Of a DNA stretch of 64,000 bases, positions 1-7,747 are shown piece after piece. Made by a program: the position numbers and the translations under genes. The notes below the pieces were generated by a model, which made no database searches, was not told the DNA's origin, and was given only the letters and a program-made list of their open reading frames with translations. Numbering within the stretch: the stretch's first letter is position 1; each line of letters begins with the position of its first letter. The stretch spans positions 1-64,000 of the forward strand of contig NZ_JBBAYJ010000001.1 in assembly GCF_037153975.1 (NCBI RefSeq), in the 5' to 3' direction. This stretch comes from Aquipuribacter sp. SD81 (GTDB lineage Bacteria; Actinomycetota; Actinomycetes; Actinomycetales; JBBAYJ01).

Positions 1-459
1 CGCCCGGGTGGCGGTACGGTGCGGTCCCTGCCGCCGCCGCGGCGCCTGCGCCGCGCCGTGCCGGAGGGCGGACCGGTCCCCCGCCCGCCCGCTGGTCGTG
101 CTCGCGGCGGCGTCCCGGGCCACGGGCGGCCCGGCGGGCGGGGCCGTGGCCGTGGCCGCGGCCGGGACGCGGGGCTGTCGTCCGGCGCGGACGGCCGCTA
201 CCGCCCCGCCGTCGCGGCGCTCGCCCGCGACGTCCTCGCGGTGGTGCTCACCCTCGTCCAGCCGGCGACGGCGACGGTGCCGGCGCTGCTGCTGCCGGGG
301 GAGCGGCTGGGTCCGGTGCAGCCGGTCGGTGCACTGCGTCTGAGCGCGGTCGTCGCGGTCGTCGTGCTCCTCGCGGCGCCGGGTCGCCGTCGGGCACCTG
401 CGGGTGACGCAGCCCGGGGTGTCCCGCCGGCAGCATCCGGCGGACCGTCCACCAGCTGA
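1..459 (+). CDS. C-terminal fragment of an unidentified protein (left edge)
   Basis: I do not recognise this product. From about 181 to 400 the frame ending with TGA at 457-459 has strong G/C at third positions, as a real gene here would. It encodes a helical stretch and one likely membrane segment (RLSAVVAVVVLLAAP) followed by an Arg/Ala tail. Upstream of about 170 the coding-like signal moves to another plus frame, where LVVLAAASRATGG is read, so either the gene starts late or the sequence has a frameshift near 165-180. It converges on, and overlaps by about 210 bases, the minus-strand DUF3159-like gene. One of the two 3' ends may therefore be wrong. Confidence 0.25.
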   Translation, partial: RPGGGTVRSLPPPRRLRRAVPEGGPVPRPPAGRARGGVPGHGRPGGRGRGRGRGRDAGLSSGADGRYRPAVAALARDVLAVVLTLVQPATATVPALLLPGERLGPVQPVGALRLSAVVAVVVLLAAPGRRRAPAGDAARGVPPAASGGPSTS

Positions 460-1042
460 GCGCCACGACGGCGGTGACGAGCGGCCACGACAGCGCGGCG
501 CGGGCGACGCCGAGGGCGAGGAGCTGGTCCGCCCACCACAGCGTGGCGAACACCGCGAAGCGGAGCACGTAGCTGCCCACCCACCACCAGCTGGCCCGGC
601 TGTAGGCGCGCAGCAGGACGGGGTCGCGCCGCCACGCTCCACGCTGCCGCAGCACGCCCCCCACGACGAGGCCGAGCAGCGGCCGGCGCAGCCACACCGA
701 CAGCGTCCACACGAGCGCGCTCGCCCCGTTGGCGAGCAGCTGCAGGAGGAAGAAGTCGACCGCGCGGCCGGTACGGGCCACCACGAGCGCGCTGACGACC
801 GTCCCCAGCAGGCCGAGCAGGGCTGCGCGCGGCGGGCGGCCCCGCAGCAGCCGCAGCGCGCCGAGCAGGACCGCCACGGCCACGGCGACACCCAGCGCGA
901 GGCCCAGGTCGTCACGCCACACGACGACGGCGACGAGGACGAGGCCCGGCAGGGACGCGTCGAGGGCCCCGGTGCGCCCGCCGAGGAGGGTGACGAGGCT
1001 GTCCGGGTCCCCGCTCGGGGCGCGGTCGGGTGCGGCTGGCAC
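248..1042 (-). CDS. DUF3159-like multi-pass membrane protein
   Basis: The 264-residue product opens with a short polar segment, then the GGRTGALDASLPGLVLV motif that I associate with actinobacterial DUF3159 membrane proteins, followed by about five hydrophobic helices up to residue 200. The function is unknown. The last 55 or so residues are Pro/Ala/Arg-rich and overlap a coding-like plus-strand frame, so the true C-terminus may be shorter. The GTG at 1040-1042 has no clear Shine-Dalgarno sequence. The gene lies 54 bases downstream of the LigA-like gene on the same strand, but a hairpin between them suggests separate transcription. The family call is from memory of the motif. Confidence 0.6.
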   Translation of the reverse strand: MPAAPDRAPSGDPDSLVTLLGGRTGALDASLPGLVLVAVVVWRDDLGLALGVAVAVAVLLGALRLLRGRPPRAALLGLLGTVVSALVVARTGRAVDFFLLQLLANGASALVWTLSVWLRRPLLGLVVGGVLRQRGAWRRDPVLLRAYSRASWWWVGSYVLRFAVFATLWWADQLLALGVARAALSWPLVTAVVALSWWTVRRMLPAGHPGLRHPQVPDGDPAPRGARRPRRPRSDAVHRPAAPDPAAPPAAAAPAPSPSPAGRG

Positions 1043-1059
1043 GAGGTGAGTATCGGCCG

Positions 1060-1100
1060 GTGACCCCCGGGGCCGGGAGGACCTAGGTCCCCCGGGTCAC
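1060..1100 (-). terminator. Hairpin at the end of the aromatic catabolism operon
   Basis: The arms GTGACCC (1060-1066) and GGGTCAC (1094-1100) pair, with the perfect palindrome GGACCTAGGTCC (1079-1090) nested inside. The outer arm includes the stop codon of the LigA-like gene. No U-tract follows, as is common in high-G+C actinobacteria. It is placed to end the operon before the DUF3159-like gene. Confidence 0.45.
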
Positions 1101-1459
1101 GTGGCGATGTCGGGGTAGGGCATCGAGAAGTGCGCGAGGCGCTGGGCGTACTGCAGCTGGAAGCCGAGCGGCTCGGCGTGGTCGCGCTCGAACATCGCGA
1201 TGAAGAGCGTGAGCGTGAGGAACGGGTGCGCTCCCAGGCCGAACAGGGCGGGGTGGTCGTGGGTGCGCAGGGCCTCGCGCTCCTCGTCGGTGAACGCGAG
1301 CCAGGTCGAGCGCTCGTCGCCGTGGCAGGCGAGGATCCGGTTCGCCTCGTGCTCCTCCCACCACTCGACCGTCCCGGCCGGGTCCTCGCGGTACCGCTCG
1401 ACGAGCTCGGGGTCGCGGTCGACGCAGAACAGGAACTTGTTCACCAGGTAGCGGCTCAC
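1097..1459 (-). CDS. LigA-like small subunit of class III extradiol dioxygenase
   Basis: The 120-residue product matches the small (alpha) subunit of protocatechuate 4,5-dioxygenase-type enzymes, with the family segment TDEEREALRTHDHPALFGLGAHPFLTL in its second half. In that family this subunit caps the active site of the LigB subunit, which holds the iron. The GTG start (1457-1459) overlaps the stop codon of the LigB-like gene by four bases, so the two are translationally coupled and probably form one heteromeric enzyme. The exact ring substrate cannot be read from the sequence. The fold assignment is confident; protocatechuate as substrate is only one option (gallate, methylgallate and catechols are others). 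Confidence 0.8.
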   Translation of the reverse strand: MSRYLVNKFLFCVDRDPELVERYREDPAGTVEWWEEHEANRILACHGDERSTWLAFTDEEREALRTHDHPALFGLGAHPFLTLTLFIAMFERDHAEPLGFQLQYAQRLAHFSMPYPDIAT

Positions 1460-2379
1460 GCCCCGACCTCCTCGCGCTCGCCGGGCAGGTCCCGCACGAG
1501 GCTGCCCGCCACCTCCGCCGGCGGCGGCCCGCCGGGGTACCACGTGAAGTACGCCTCCATCGTGTGGAACAGGTCGAGGTGGTCGACGTGGTCGGCCTGC
1601 TGCCCCTCGCCGGCGACGCCCATCATGAGCATGAAGTCCATGAAGCCGTGGGTCGCGTTGCCCGGGGTGTGCAGCGACTCCAGCGTCACCTCGGCGAGTG
1701 TCTTCTCGATGTCGCCGGAGGCGATCCAGCCGACGGCCTTCCGGTCGAAGTCGGGGTCGGGTCCGTGCGGGCCGAACTGCCGGGGGCCGCCGAGCTCCAA
1801 CGACAGGTGACCCGTGCCGATGACGGCGACCCGCTTGTCGCTCGGCCACGACGCGACCATCTCCCGGATGGCCTGCCCGAGCTGGACGAAGCGCTTCGGC
1901 TGCGGCAGGGGCGGGGCGAAGATGTTGGTGTAGACCGGCACGATCGGCAGGTCGTTCTCCGGGCGCAGCGTGATGATCGGGCACGTCACGGAGTGGTCGA
2001 TGCGCAGCTCGTTGCTGAACGCGAGGTCGAAGCCGAGGTCGAGGCCGCTGCGCAGCAGGTGCCCGGACAGGTCGCGGTCCCCGGCCATGTGCATGCGCGG
2101 CAGGCCGAACTCCCGCTCCTCGTTGTACCAGTTCGCGTCGTAGCGCTCCGCGTGCCCGACGAGGAACTGGGGCATGTTGTCCAGCCACAGCTGGTGGAAG
2201 TGGTCGCTGCCCACCATGAGCAGCACGTCGGGCCGCGCGGCCGTGAGGGTGGCGCGGAAGCGCTCGACCCGCCGCACCCACTCGTCGGCGAACGGCGGCC
2301 GCTCGGCCCCCGTGGACGTGCTCGCCCGGTAGTAGAACGGGTGGTGGGTCGAGGCGATGACGGCGACGATCTCTGCCAA
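1456..2379 (-). CDS. LigB-like catalytic subunit of class III extradiol dioxygenase
   Basis: The 307-residue product has the LigB fold: an N-terminal THHPFYY segment with the first iron-binding His, a GSDHFHQLW segment with the second, and a GTGHLSLEL segment carrying the catalytic acid/base His of the family. These enzymes open catechol-type rings beside the hydroxyls with Fe(II) and O2. The TTG at 2377-2379 is chosen because AAGGAG lies eight bases upstream and the family N-terminus (AEIVAVIASTHH) begins there; the frame stays open further upstream but encodes no family sequence. The third iron ligand, a Glu in LigB, is not obvious: the corresponding segment reads THGFMDFM. The gene sits 40 bases after the lyase gene and overlaps the LigA-like gene. 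Confidence 0.82.
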   Translation of the reverse strand: MAEIVAVIASTHHPFYYRASTSTGAERPPFADEWVRRVERFRATLTAARPDVLLMVGSDHFHQLWLDNMPQFLVGHAERYDANWYNEEREFGLPRMHMAGDRDLSGHLLRSGLDLGFDLAFSNELRIDHSVTCPIITLRPENDLPIVPVYTNIFAPPLPQPKRFVQLGQAIREMVASWPSDKRVAVIGTGHLSLELGGPRQFGPHGPDPDFDRKAVGWIASGDIEKTLAEVTLESLHTPGNATHGFMDFMLMMGVAGEGQQADHVDHLDLFHTMEAYFTWYPGGPPPAEVAGSLVRDLPGEREEVGA

Positions 2380-2419
2380 CTCGGGACTCCTTCGTCCGGT
2401 CCGGGGGTGGGGGGAGCGC

Positions 2420-3232
2420 TCAGTCCGCGGTCTCGTGGGGCACGTACGTGGCGTTGCGGTCGACGGCGAGGTAGACGTCCATGCCGAGCGGGCGGCGCCG
2501 CTCCTCCGCGAGGTGCCCGAGCAGGCCGGCGGTGCGGGCGAGCAGCGCCACGCCGCGCAGCAGCTCGACGGGCAGGTCGAGGTCCGCGAGCGCGGCGCCG
2601 CACACACCGGCGCCGTTGAGCGGCAGGGTGCGGCCCAGCACCTGCGGGTGCACCCGGCCCACGGCCTCGAACAGGCGCAGGTGCGGCCCGCGCAGCCCCT
2701 CCTCCTCCGCGACGGCGAGGATCCGGGGGGTGCGGGGGTCCTGCTCCTTGTGCACGGGGTGGCCGAGGCCCGGCACGAAGCGCTTCGCGGCGCGCGCCTC
2801 CTGCACGGCCGTGAGAGCCAGCGCGTCCCAGCCGGCGTCGTCGCCCGGCAGGTCGCCGTCGACCGTCGCGAGGACCCCGGCGAGGAAGCGGCCGCAGTCC
2901 TCCGTCACCCCGAGGAAGCGCGAGCCCCCGCCGAGCAGCCCGGCGGCGAGCGCGCCCTGCAGGGAGTCCGGCGCGCTCAGGTACGTGAGCCGCGACGCGA
3001 TCGCGGTCGGCGTGAAGCCGTGGTCCGCGAGGGCGACGAGGACGGTCTCGAACACGCGCACGTGACCGGGCGAGGGCCGCTCCTGCGTCATGAGCCACAG
3101 CGCGAGCTCGCCGAAGCCCACCCGGCCCATGAGGTCCTCGGCGAGGTCGTGCCCCATGAGGCGGATCTGCGTGGCGTCGGACGTGCCGAGACCGGTCGGG
3201 AAGGTGGGGCCGTCACCGGCCACGTCGCTCAC
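2420..3232 (-). CDS. Short citrate-synthase-fold protein, citryl-CoA lyase-like
   Basis: The 270-residue product is a truncated citrate synthase homologue of the type annotated as citryl-CoA lyase. GLGHPVHKEQDPRTPR (residues 155-170) carries the family His and Arg, and the C-terminus keeps the RPLGMDVYLAVDRNATYV pattern. It lacks the N-terminal part of full-length citrate synthases of over 370 residues. The family makes or breaks the bond between a 2-oxo acid and an acyl-CoA. Next to a CoA transferase, a lyase that splits a CoA-activated hydroxy acid from ring cleavage is plausible (inference). The GTG start overlaps the stop of the CoA transferase gene by four bases. Confidence 0.75.
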   Translation of the reverse strand: MSDVAGDGPTFPTGLGTSDATQIRLMGHDLAEDLMGRVGFGELALWLMTQERPSPGHVRVFETVLVALADHGFTPTAIASRLTYLSAPDSLQGALAAGLLGGGSRFLGVTEDCGRFLAGVLATVDGDLPGDDAGWDALALTAVQEARAAKRFVPGLGHPVHKEQDPRTPRILAVAEEEGLRGPHLRLFEAVGRVHPQVLGRTLPLNGAGVCGAALADLDLPVELLRGVALLARTAGLLGHLAEERRRPLGMDVYLAVDRNATYVPHETAD

Positions 3233-4455
3233 CGGTGCGCCTCCGCCCGGGACTCGTGCGAGGCGCCGGGGCGCGGCCCGTCGGACAGCAGCCAGCGCCT
3301 GATCTCCTCGCCGTGCTCGTCGAGCTCCGGCGGCGGCAGCTCGTACGACGCGGGCGTCGTGCTGAAGCGGACGGGGTTGCGGACGCTCGGCACCGCCCGC
3401 CCGGCCCCGCCCACCTCCACGACGGGGTCCAGGCCGATCTCCTCGGCGAAGGCGACGCCCTCGTCGACGGTGTTGATGGGCGCGCACGGGACGCCGGCGT
3501 CCAGCAGCGCGCGGAACCACTCGTCACGGGTGCGGGTGCGCAGGCGCTCCACCAGCAGCGGGCGCAGCTCGTCGCGGTTGGCGGTGCGGTCCTGGTTGTG
3601 CGCGAAGCGCGGGTCCTCGAGCAGCTCGGGCAGGCCGAGGACCTCGCACAGCCGGGCGAACTGCCCGTCGTTGCCCGCGATGACGATGAGCTCGCCGTCG
3701 GCCACGGGCAGCGGCTCGTAGGGGAACAGGCTCGGGTGGGCGTTGCCCATGCGGAACGGCACGGTGCCGCCGGCCACCCACGCGCTCGTGTGGTTGACGA
3801 GGCCGGACAGCGCCGTCGACATGAGGTTGACCTGCACGTGCTGCCCCGCGCCCGCCCCGGGCCCCGCGCGGTGGGTGAGCGCCGCGAGGATGCCGATGGT
3901 CGCCTGCATGCCGCTCATGACGTCGAAGACGCTGATGCCCGCCCGGTACGGCTCGCCCTCGGGGTCGCCGGTCAGGCTCATGAGCCCCGACATCGCCTGG
4001 ACCATGAGGTCGTAGCCCGGCAGGTGGGCACCGGCGTCCGCGCCGAACCCCGTGATGGACGCGTACACGACGCCGCGGTTCGCCTCGCTCACGCTCGCGT
4101 AGTCCAGGCCGTACTTGGCGAGCCCGCCCGGCTTGAAGTTCTCGATGACGACGTCGGCGCGCCGGGCGAGCTCGCGGGCCGCCCGCAGGTCGTCGGGGTC
4201 GCGCAGGTCGAGGGCGACCGACCGCTTCCCGCGGTTCACGCCGAGGTAGTAGGTCGACACCTCGCCGCGCACGGGGGGCACCCACGTGCGCGTGTCGTCG
4301 CCCGTGCCGGGGTTCTCCACCTTGACGACGTCGGCGCCCATGTCGGCGAGCAGCATCGTCGCGTAGGGCCCGGCGAGGATGCGGGAGAAGTCCGCGACGA
4401 GCAGCCCGGCGAGCGGGCCGGTACGAGCCGGGCCGTGAGAGTCAGACGCCGTCAT
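3229..4455 (-). CDS. CaiB/BaiF-type (class III) CoA transferase
   Basis: The 408-residue protein is a full-length class III CoA transferase. It has the N-terminal LAGLLVADFSRILAGPYATMLLADMGADVVKVE segment and the catalytic Asp in PGYDL (D149), which forms the acyl-anhydride intermediate in this family. The ATG at 4453-4455 is preceded by GGAGGA. It is the first gene of the operon and probably activates a carboxylic acid from the ring-cleavage pathway for the adjacent lyase (inference; donor and acceptor are unknown). A three-half-site operator-like sequence lies 12-36 bases upstream of the start, so transcription of the whole operon is probably controlled there. Confidence 0.85.
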   Translation of the reverse strand: MTASDSHGPARTGPLAGLLVADFSRILAGPYATMLLADMGADVVKVENPGTGDDTRTWVPPVRGEVSTYYLGVNRGKRSVALDLRDPDDLRAARELARRADVVIENFKPGGLAKYGLDYASVSEANRGVVYASITGFGADAGAHLPGYDLMVQAMSGLMSLTGDPEGEPYRAGISVFDVMSGMQATIGILAALTHRAGPGAGAGQHVQVNLMSTALSGLVNHTSAWVAGGTVPFRMGNAHPSLFPYEPLPVADGELIVIAGNDGQFARLCEVLGLPELLEDPRFAHNQDRTANRDELRPLLVERLRTRTRDEWFRALLDAGVPCAPINTVDEGVAFAEEIGLDPVVEVGGAGRAVPSVRNPVRFSTTPASYELPPPELDEHGEEIRRWLLSDGPRPGASHESRAEAHR

Positions 4456-4466
4456 CCGTCCTCCGT

Positions 4467-4491
4467 GTCCGCTGAGCGGACGACTGTCCGC
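4467..4491. promoter_or_regulatory. Palindromic operator before the CoA transferase operon
   Basis: GCGGAC-GACT-GTCCGC (4476-4491) is a perfect six-base inverted repeat with a four-base spacer. A third half-site, GTCCGC (4467-4472), stands three bases to its left in the opposite orientation. The same palindrome with centre GATT recurs before the FAD hydroxylase gene at 5578-5593. IclR-family regulators bind such palindromes and an IclR gene starts just upstream, so this is its likely target (inference). Confidence 0.65.
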
Positions 4492-4522
4492 ACGAGGAGT
4501 CTCCGGCTGGGCCCGGAGGGTG

Positions 4523-5377
4523 TCAAGCGGGCGGGGCGGGCCCGGTCGGCCGGCCCTCGCTGCCGTTGGCGTCGGTGTCGACGTGGGAGACGGGCAGGCG
4601 GGCGACGAGGGCGAGCTCCTCGCTGACGGTCTCGGCCGTGGCGAGCAGCAGCGGCAGGTGGTGCTCCAGCAGCGTGGCGAGCGAGGTCTCCGCCGCGTGG
4701 ACCGTGACGTTGACCGCGGCGACGACCGGTCCGCCGGCCCCGCGCCGCAGCGGGGCCGCCACCGACCGCACGCCGGGCGCGAGCTTCTCGTCCGCGACGG
4801 CGTACCCGGCCGCGCGCGCGTCGGCGAGGGCCTCCTCGAGCTCCGCGCGCGTCGGCTCCCAGCGCGGCACGACCCCGGAGCGGCTCGGCTGCGCGAGGGC
4901 GGTGTCGACCTCACGCGGCGTCAGGTCGGCGAGCAGCACGGTGCCCATCGACGTCGCAGGCGCGGGGAACCGGGTCCCCACCTGCACCGCCAGCGCGATG
5001 ATCTTCGGCACGGCCACCCGCGCGACGTAGACGATGTCGCTGCCGTCGAGCTGGGCCACCGACGAGGACTCGCCGGTGCGGGCGACCAGGGCCTCCAGGT
5101 GGGGGCGGGCCACGTCCCACAACCCCATCGACTGCACGTACGTGAGGCCGAGCTCGAGCACGCGCGGCGTCAGGGAGAACTGCCCGTCGCCGGAGCGCAC
5201 GTACCCGAGCGTCTCCAGCGTGAGCAGGATGCGCCGGGCCGTGGGGCGCGCGAGCCCGCTCGCGGCCGCGACCTCGCTGAGCGACATGGCCGGCTGCCGG
5301 GGCGCGAACGCGCGCAGCACGTCGAGACCGCGGGCCACCGCCTCGACGAAGTCGGGGTCGTCGTCGCGTCGGGGCAC
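4523..5377 (-). CDS. IclR-family transcriptional regulator
   Basis: The 284-residue product has an N-terminal winged helix (roughly residues 10-70, with SLSEVAAASGLARPTARRILLTLETLGYV) and a C-terminal IclR effector domain (SSSVAQLDGSDIVYVARV, then ATSMGTVLLADL). It resembles the PcaR/PobR group that controls aromatic acid catabolism. The GTG at 5375-5377 is preferred to the GTG two codons upstream because GGAGG lies five bases before it. The gene lies between its presumed targets: the CoA transferase operon 68 bases downstream and the divergent FAD hydroxylase upstream. The effector is unknown. Activator or repressor action cannot be decided here. Confidence 0.87.
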   Translation of the reverse strand: MPRRDDDPDFVEAVARGLDVLRAFAPRQPAMSLSEVAAASGLARPTARRILLTLETLGYVRSGDGQFSLTPRVLELGLTYVQSMGLWDVARPHLEALVARTGESSSVAQLDGSDIVYVARVAVPKIIALAVQVGTRFPAPATSMGTVLLADLTPREVDTALAQPSRSGVVPRWEPTRAELEEALADARAAGYAVADEKLAPGVRSVAAPLRRGAGGPVVAAVNVTVHAAETSLATLLEHHLPLLLATAETVSEELALVARLPVSHVDTDANGSEGRPTGPAPPA

Positions 5378-5542
5378 CGTCACCTCCGGCGTCGCTCGGC
5401 CCGGCGGGCCTCGGCGGCCGCGCTGGTCACCGGGTGCCGTGCGGCACCGTCCGGAGGGTAGTGGGTACGGACCTGCGGAGGTCGCTCGCCGGCCGCGGGG
5501 ACGGACGGCTCCGGGGAACCGGTTGACAGTGCGGCCGGCCCG

Positions 5543-5556
5543 GGTGACAGTTCACC
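5543..5556. promoter_or_regulatory. Second inverted repeat in the divergent IclR / hydroxylase promoter region
   Basis: GGTGA-CAGT-TCACC is a perfect five-base inverted repeat with a four-base spacer. A related half, GTTGACAGT (5522-5530), lies 21 bases, two helical turns, to the left. It differs from the GCGGAC palindrome nearby, so it may bind a second regulator or be part of the divergent core promoters. Confidence 0.35.
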
Positions 5557-5577
5557 GGTCAACGAGGTGTACGCCAC

Positions 5578-5593
5578 GCGGACGATTGTCCGC
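5578..5593. promoter_or_regulatory. Palindromic operator before the FAD hydroxylase gene
   Basis: GCGGAC-GATT-GTCCGC has the same arms as the site at 4476-4491, differs only at one central base, and extends by one more C-G pair on each side (5577-5594). It ends 29 bases before the hydroxylase start, where it could overlap the promoter or early leader. The repeated site implies co-regulation of the hydroxylase and the dioxygenase operon. Confidence 0.65.
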
Positions 5594-5622
5594 GGCAGGC
5601 AGGTCGGCGACGGAGGCGACTG

Positions 5623-7410
5623 ATGGACCACACGGCACAGGTGAGGACCGACGTGCTCGTCGTCGGCTCCGGCCCGGCGGGGGCCTCGGCGGCCCTGTTC
5701 CTCGCGACGTACGGGGTGGACGTCCTCGTCGTCACGAAGTACCGGCGGCTGTCGGACACGCCGCGCTCCCACATCACGAACCAGCGCACGATGGAGACGC
5801 TGCGCGACATGGGCCTCGAGGAGACGCTCATGCGCGAGGCGACGCCGTGGGAGTCCATGTCGAACACCACCTTCTGCACGAGCCTGGCCGGCGAGGAGCT
5901 CGGCCGCGTGCAGTCGTGGGGCACGTCCGAGGCGCGTCGGGCCGACTACGAGGCCGCGAGCCCGTGCCACATGCTCGACGCGCCGCAGACCATCACCGAG
6001 CCGGTGATGATGAAGGCGGCGCAGGAGCGCGGCGCGCGCGTCCGCTTCGAGACCGAGTACGTCTCGCACACGCAGGACGACGAGGGCGTCACCACCGTCG
6101 TGCGGGACCGGCTCACCGGCAGCACGTACGAGGTCCGCTCCCGATACCTCGTGGGCGCCGACGGGGCCCGCTCGACGGTCGCGAGCGACCTCGACCTGCC
6201 GTTCGAGGGTCCCGGTGCCGTGGGCGGCGCCCTCGGGATCATCTTCGAGGCGGACCTGTCGCGCTTCGTCGCACACCGCCCGTCCGTCCTGTACTGGATG
6301 CTGCAGCCCGGCGCGGAGAAGGAGGGCGTCGGCCTCGGCGTCCTCCGCATGATCAAGCCGTGGCACGAGTGGATGCTCATGTGGGGCTACGCGGTGGCCG
6401 ACGGCCCGCCCGACCTCACCGACGACTACATCCGCGAGCTCGCCGTCATGCTCGTCGGCACCGACGACTTCGAGATGCGGGTGACGGCGCGCTCGCCGTG
6501 GACCGTCAACCACCACTACGCCACGACGCTGGCCCGCGGGCGCGTGTTCTGCGCCGGCGACGCCGTGCACCGCCACCCCCCGACGAACGGGCTCGGGTCC
6601 AACACGTCGGTGCAGGACGCGTACAACCTGGCGTGGAAGCTCGCCCACGTGCTTCGCGGCACCGCCTCCCCGGCGCTGCTCGACAGCTACGACGCGGAGC
6701 GGGCGCCCGTCGCGCGGCAGATCGTCGAGCGCGCGAACCAGTCCATCGCCGACACCGGGCGCATCATGCAGGCCCTCGGCCTCGACGACACCTCCGACCC
6801 CGCGCGGCTGGAGGCGGCCCTCGCGGCCCGCAAGGAGCCGGGCCCCGAGGGCGACAAGGTGCGCACCGCCCTGCGCGAGGCGATCGCCTACAAGTCGTAC
6901 GAGTTCAACGCCCACGGCGTCGAGCACAACCACCGCTACGCCTCCGGCGCCGTCGTCCCCGACGGCACCCCCGTCCCCGAGCACACCCGCGACCCCGAGC
7001 TGTACGCCCGGCCGACCACGTGGCCCGGGGCGAAGCTGCCGCACGCGTGGGTGACGCGCCGCGGGCACCGGGTCTCCACCCTCGACCTGGTCGGCGGCGG
7101 CGAGTGGAGCCTCGTCACCGGCATCGGCGGGCGCGCGTGGCTGGACGCCGCCGAGCAGCTCGGGGCCGAGCGCGGGCTGACGGTCCGGCCGGTGTCGATC
7201 GGGCCGGGTGAGCCCGTCGAGGACCCGTACGGCTACTGGGCGGAGCTGCGCGAGGTCGACGACGGCGGCGCGCTGCTCGTGCGCCCCGACATGTACGTCG
7301 CGGCCCGGTCGCTCGCCCCTCCCGAGTCGGCCGAGCAGGCCCGCGCGTGGCTCGCCGACGCGCTCGAGCGCGTGCTCGGGCCGGTTCCGGCGGGGTCGCC
7401 CGCGGTCTGA
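5623..7410 (+). CDS. FAD-dependent aromatic hydroxylase, 2,4-dichlorophenol 6-monooxygenase-like
   Basis: The 595-residue flavoprotein belongs to the group A aromatic monooxygenases. The FAD-binding motif GSGPAG is at residues 15-20, the GADGARS motif that contacts FAD and NAD(P)H is at 178-184, and the second FAD motif GDAVHRHPPTNG is at 312-323, followed by LGSNTSVQDAYNLAWKLA as in TfdB-type phenol hydroxylases. The C-terminal 170 residues form the thioredoxin-like domain of the family. It should add a hydroxyl to a phenolic ring to give a catechol for the neighbouring LigAB-like dioxygenase. The ATG is preceded by GGAGGCGACTG. It is transcribed divergently from the IclR gene and carries the shared palindrome upstream. 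Confidence 0.85.
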   Translation: MDHTAQVRTDVLVVGSGPAGASAALFLATYGVDVLVVTKYRRLSDTPRSHITNQRTMETLRDMGLEETLMREATPWESMSNTTFCTSLAGEELGRVQSWGTSEARRADYEAASPCHMLDAPQTITEPVMMKAAQERGARVRFETEYVSHTQDDEGVTTVVRDRLTGSTYEVRSRYLVGADGARSTVASDLDLPFEGPGAVGGALGIIFEADLSRFVAHRPSVLYWMLQPGAEKEGVGLGVLRMIKPWHEWMLMWGYAVADGPPDLTDDYIRELAVMLVGTDDFEMRVTARSPWTVNHHYATTLARGRVFCAGDAVHRHPPTNGLGSNTSVQDAYNLAWKLAHVLRGTASPALLDSYDAERAPVARQIVERANQSIADTGRIMQALGLDDTSDPARLEAALAARKEPGPEGDKVRTALREAIAYKSYEFNAHGVEHNHRYASGAVVPDGTPVPEHTRDPELYARPTTWPGAKLPHAWVTRRGHRVSTLDLVGGGEWSLVTGIGGRAWLDAAEQLGAERGLTVRPVSIGPGEPVEDPYGYWAELREVDDGGALLVRPDMYVAARSLAPPESAEQARAWLADALERVLGPVPAGSPAV

Positions 7411-7449
7411 GCCCCTCCTGCCGTCCGGACCCACCCCGCCTTCGAGACC

Positions 7450-7455
7450 TACTCT
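7450..7455 (+). promoter_or_regulatory. Probable -10 box for a leaderless transcript
   Basis: TACTCT lies seven bases before the GTG at 7463, the spacing expected when transcription starts at or next to the start codon. No ribosome binding site precedes that GTG. No good -35 box is visible. Confidence 0.45.
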
Positions 7456-7462
7456 GGGCCGG

Positions 7463-7747
7463 GTGGGTCCTGACGTGTCCGGAACCGGTGACCGCACGTA
7501 CCTGTGGCTCGCCCCGGTGGGGCTGCTCCTCGTCGGCGCGGGGGTGAGCGTCGCCGTCGACGCGGCCGTCCGCCGTCACGACGGTGCGGCCACGCGGCGC
7601 TGGGCCGGCCAGGGGGCGGCCGGTCTCGCGCTCGTCAACAGCGGGCTGTCGCTGGTGGGCGACGCGGTGCGCCGCCGCACGCTCGCCCTGTCGGAGCGGT
7701 CCCGCGCCGGGGTGGACCCGCCCGGGCGGGGTACGTCCCGCCGGTGA
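7463..7747 (+). CDS. Small membrane protein of unknown function
   Basis: I do not recognise this 94-residue protein. It has one clear hydrophobic helix (YLWLAPVGLLLVGAGVSVAV, about residues 14-33), then a basic stretch and a second weaker amphipathic segment (GAAGLALVNSGLSLVGDAV). Third positions are almost all G or C, which supports a real gene. The start is chosen because a -10 box lies seven bases upstream, implying a leaderless message. The stop overlaps the GTG of the following flavoprotein gene by four bases, so the two are co-translated. Confidence 0.6.
   Translation: MGPDVSGTGDRTYLWLAPVGLLLVGAGVSVAVDAAVRRHDGAATRRWAGQGAAGLALVNSGLSLVGDAVRRRTLALSERSRAGVDPPGRGTSRR

Noticed and set aside
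404-1063. 219-residue plus-strand open frame opposite the DUF3159-like gene
   Set aside because: It is rich in Arg, Gln and His with no domain. The minus strand encodes clear membrane helices there.
5034-7211. 725-residue plus-strand open frame over the IclR and hydroxylase genes
   Set aside because: It spans the 5' part of the IclR gene antisense and runs out of frame through the hydroxylase. The Arg-rich composition is typical of shadow frames.
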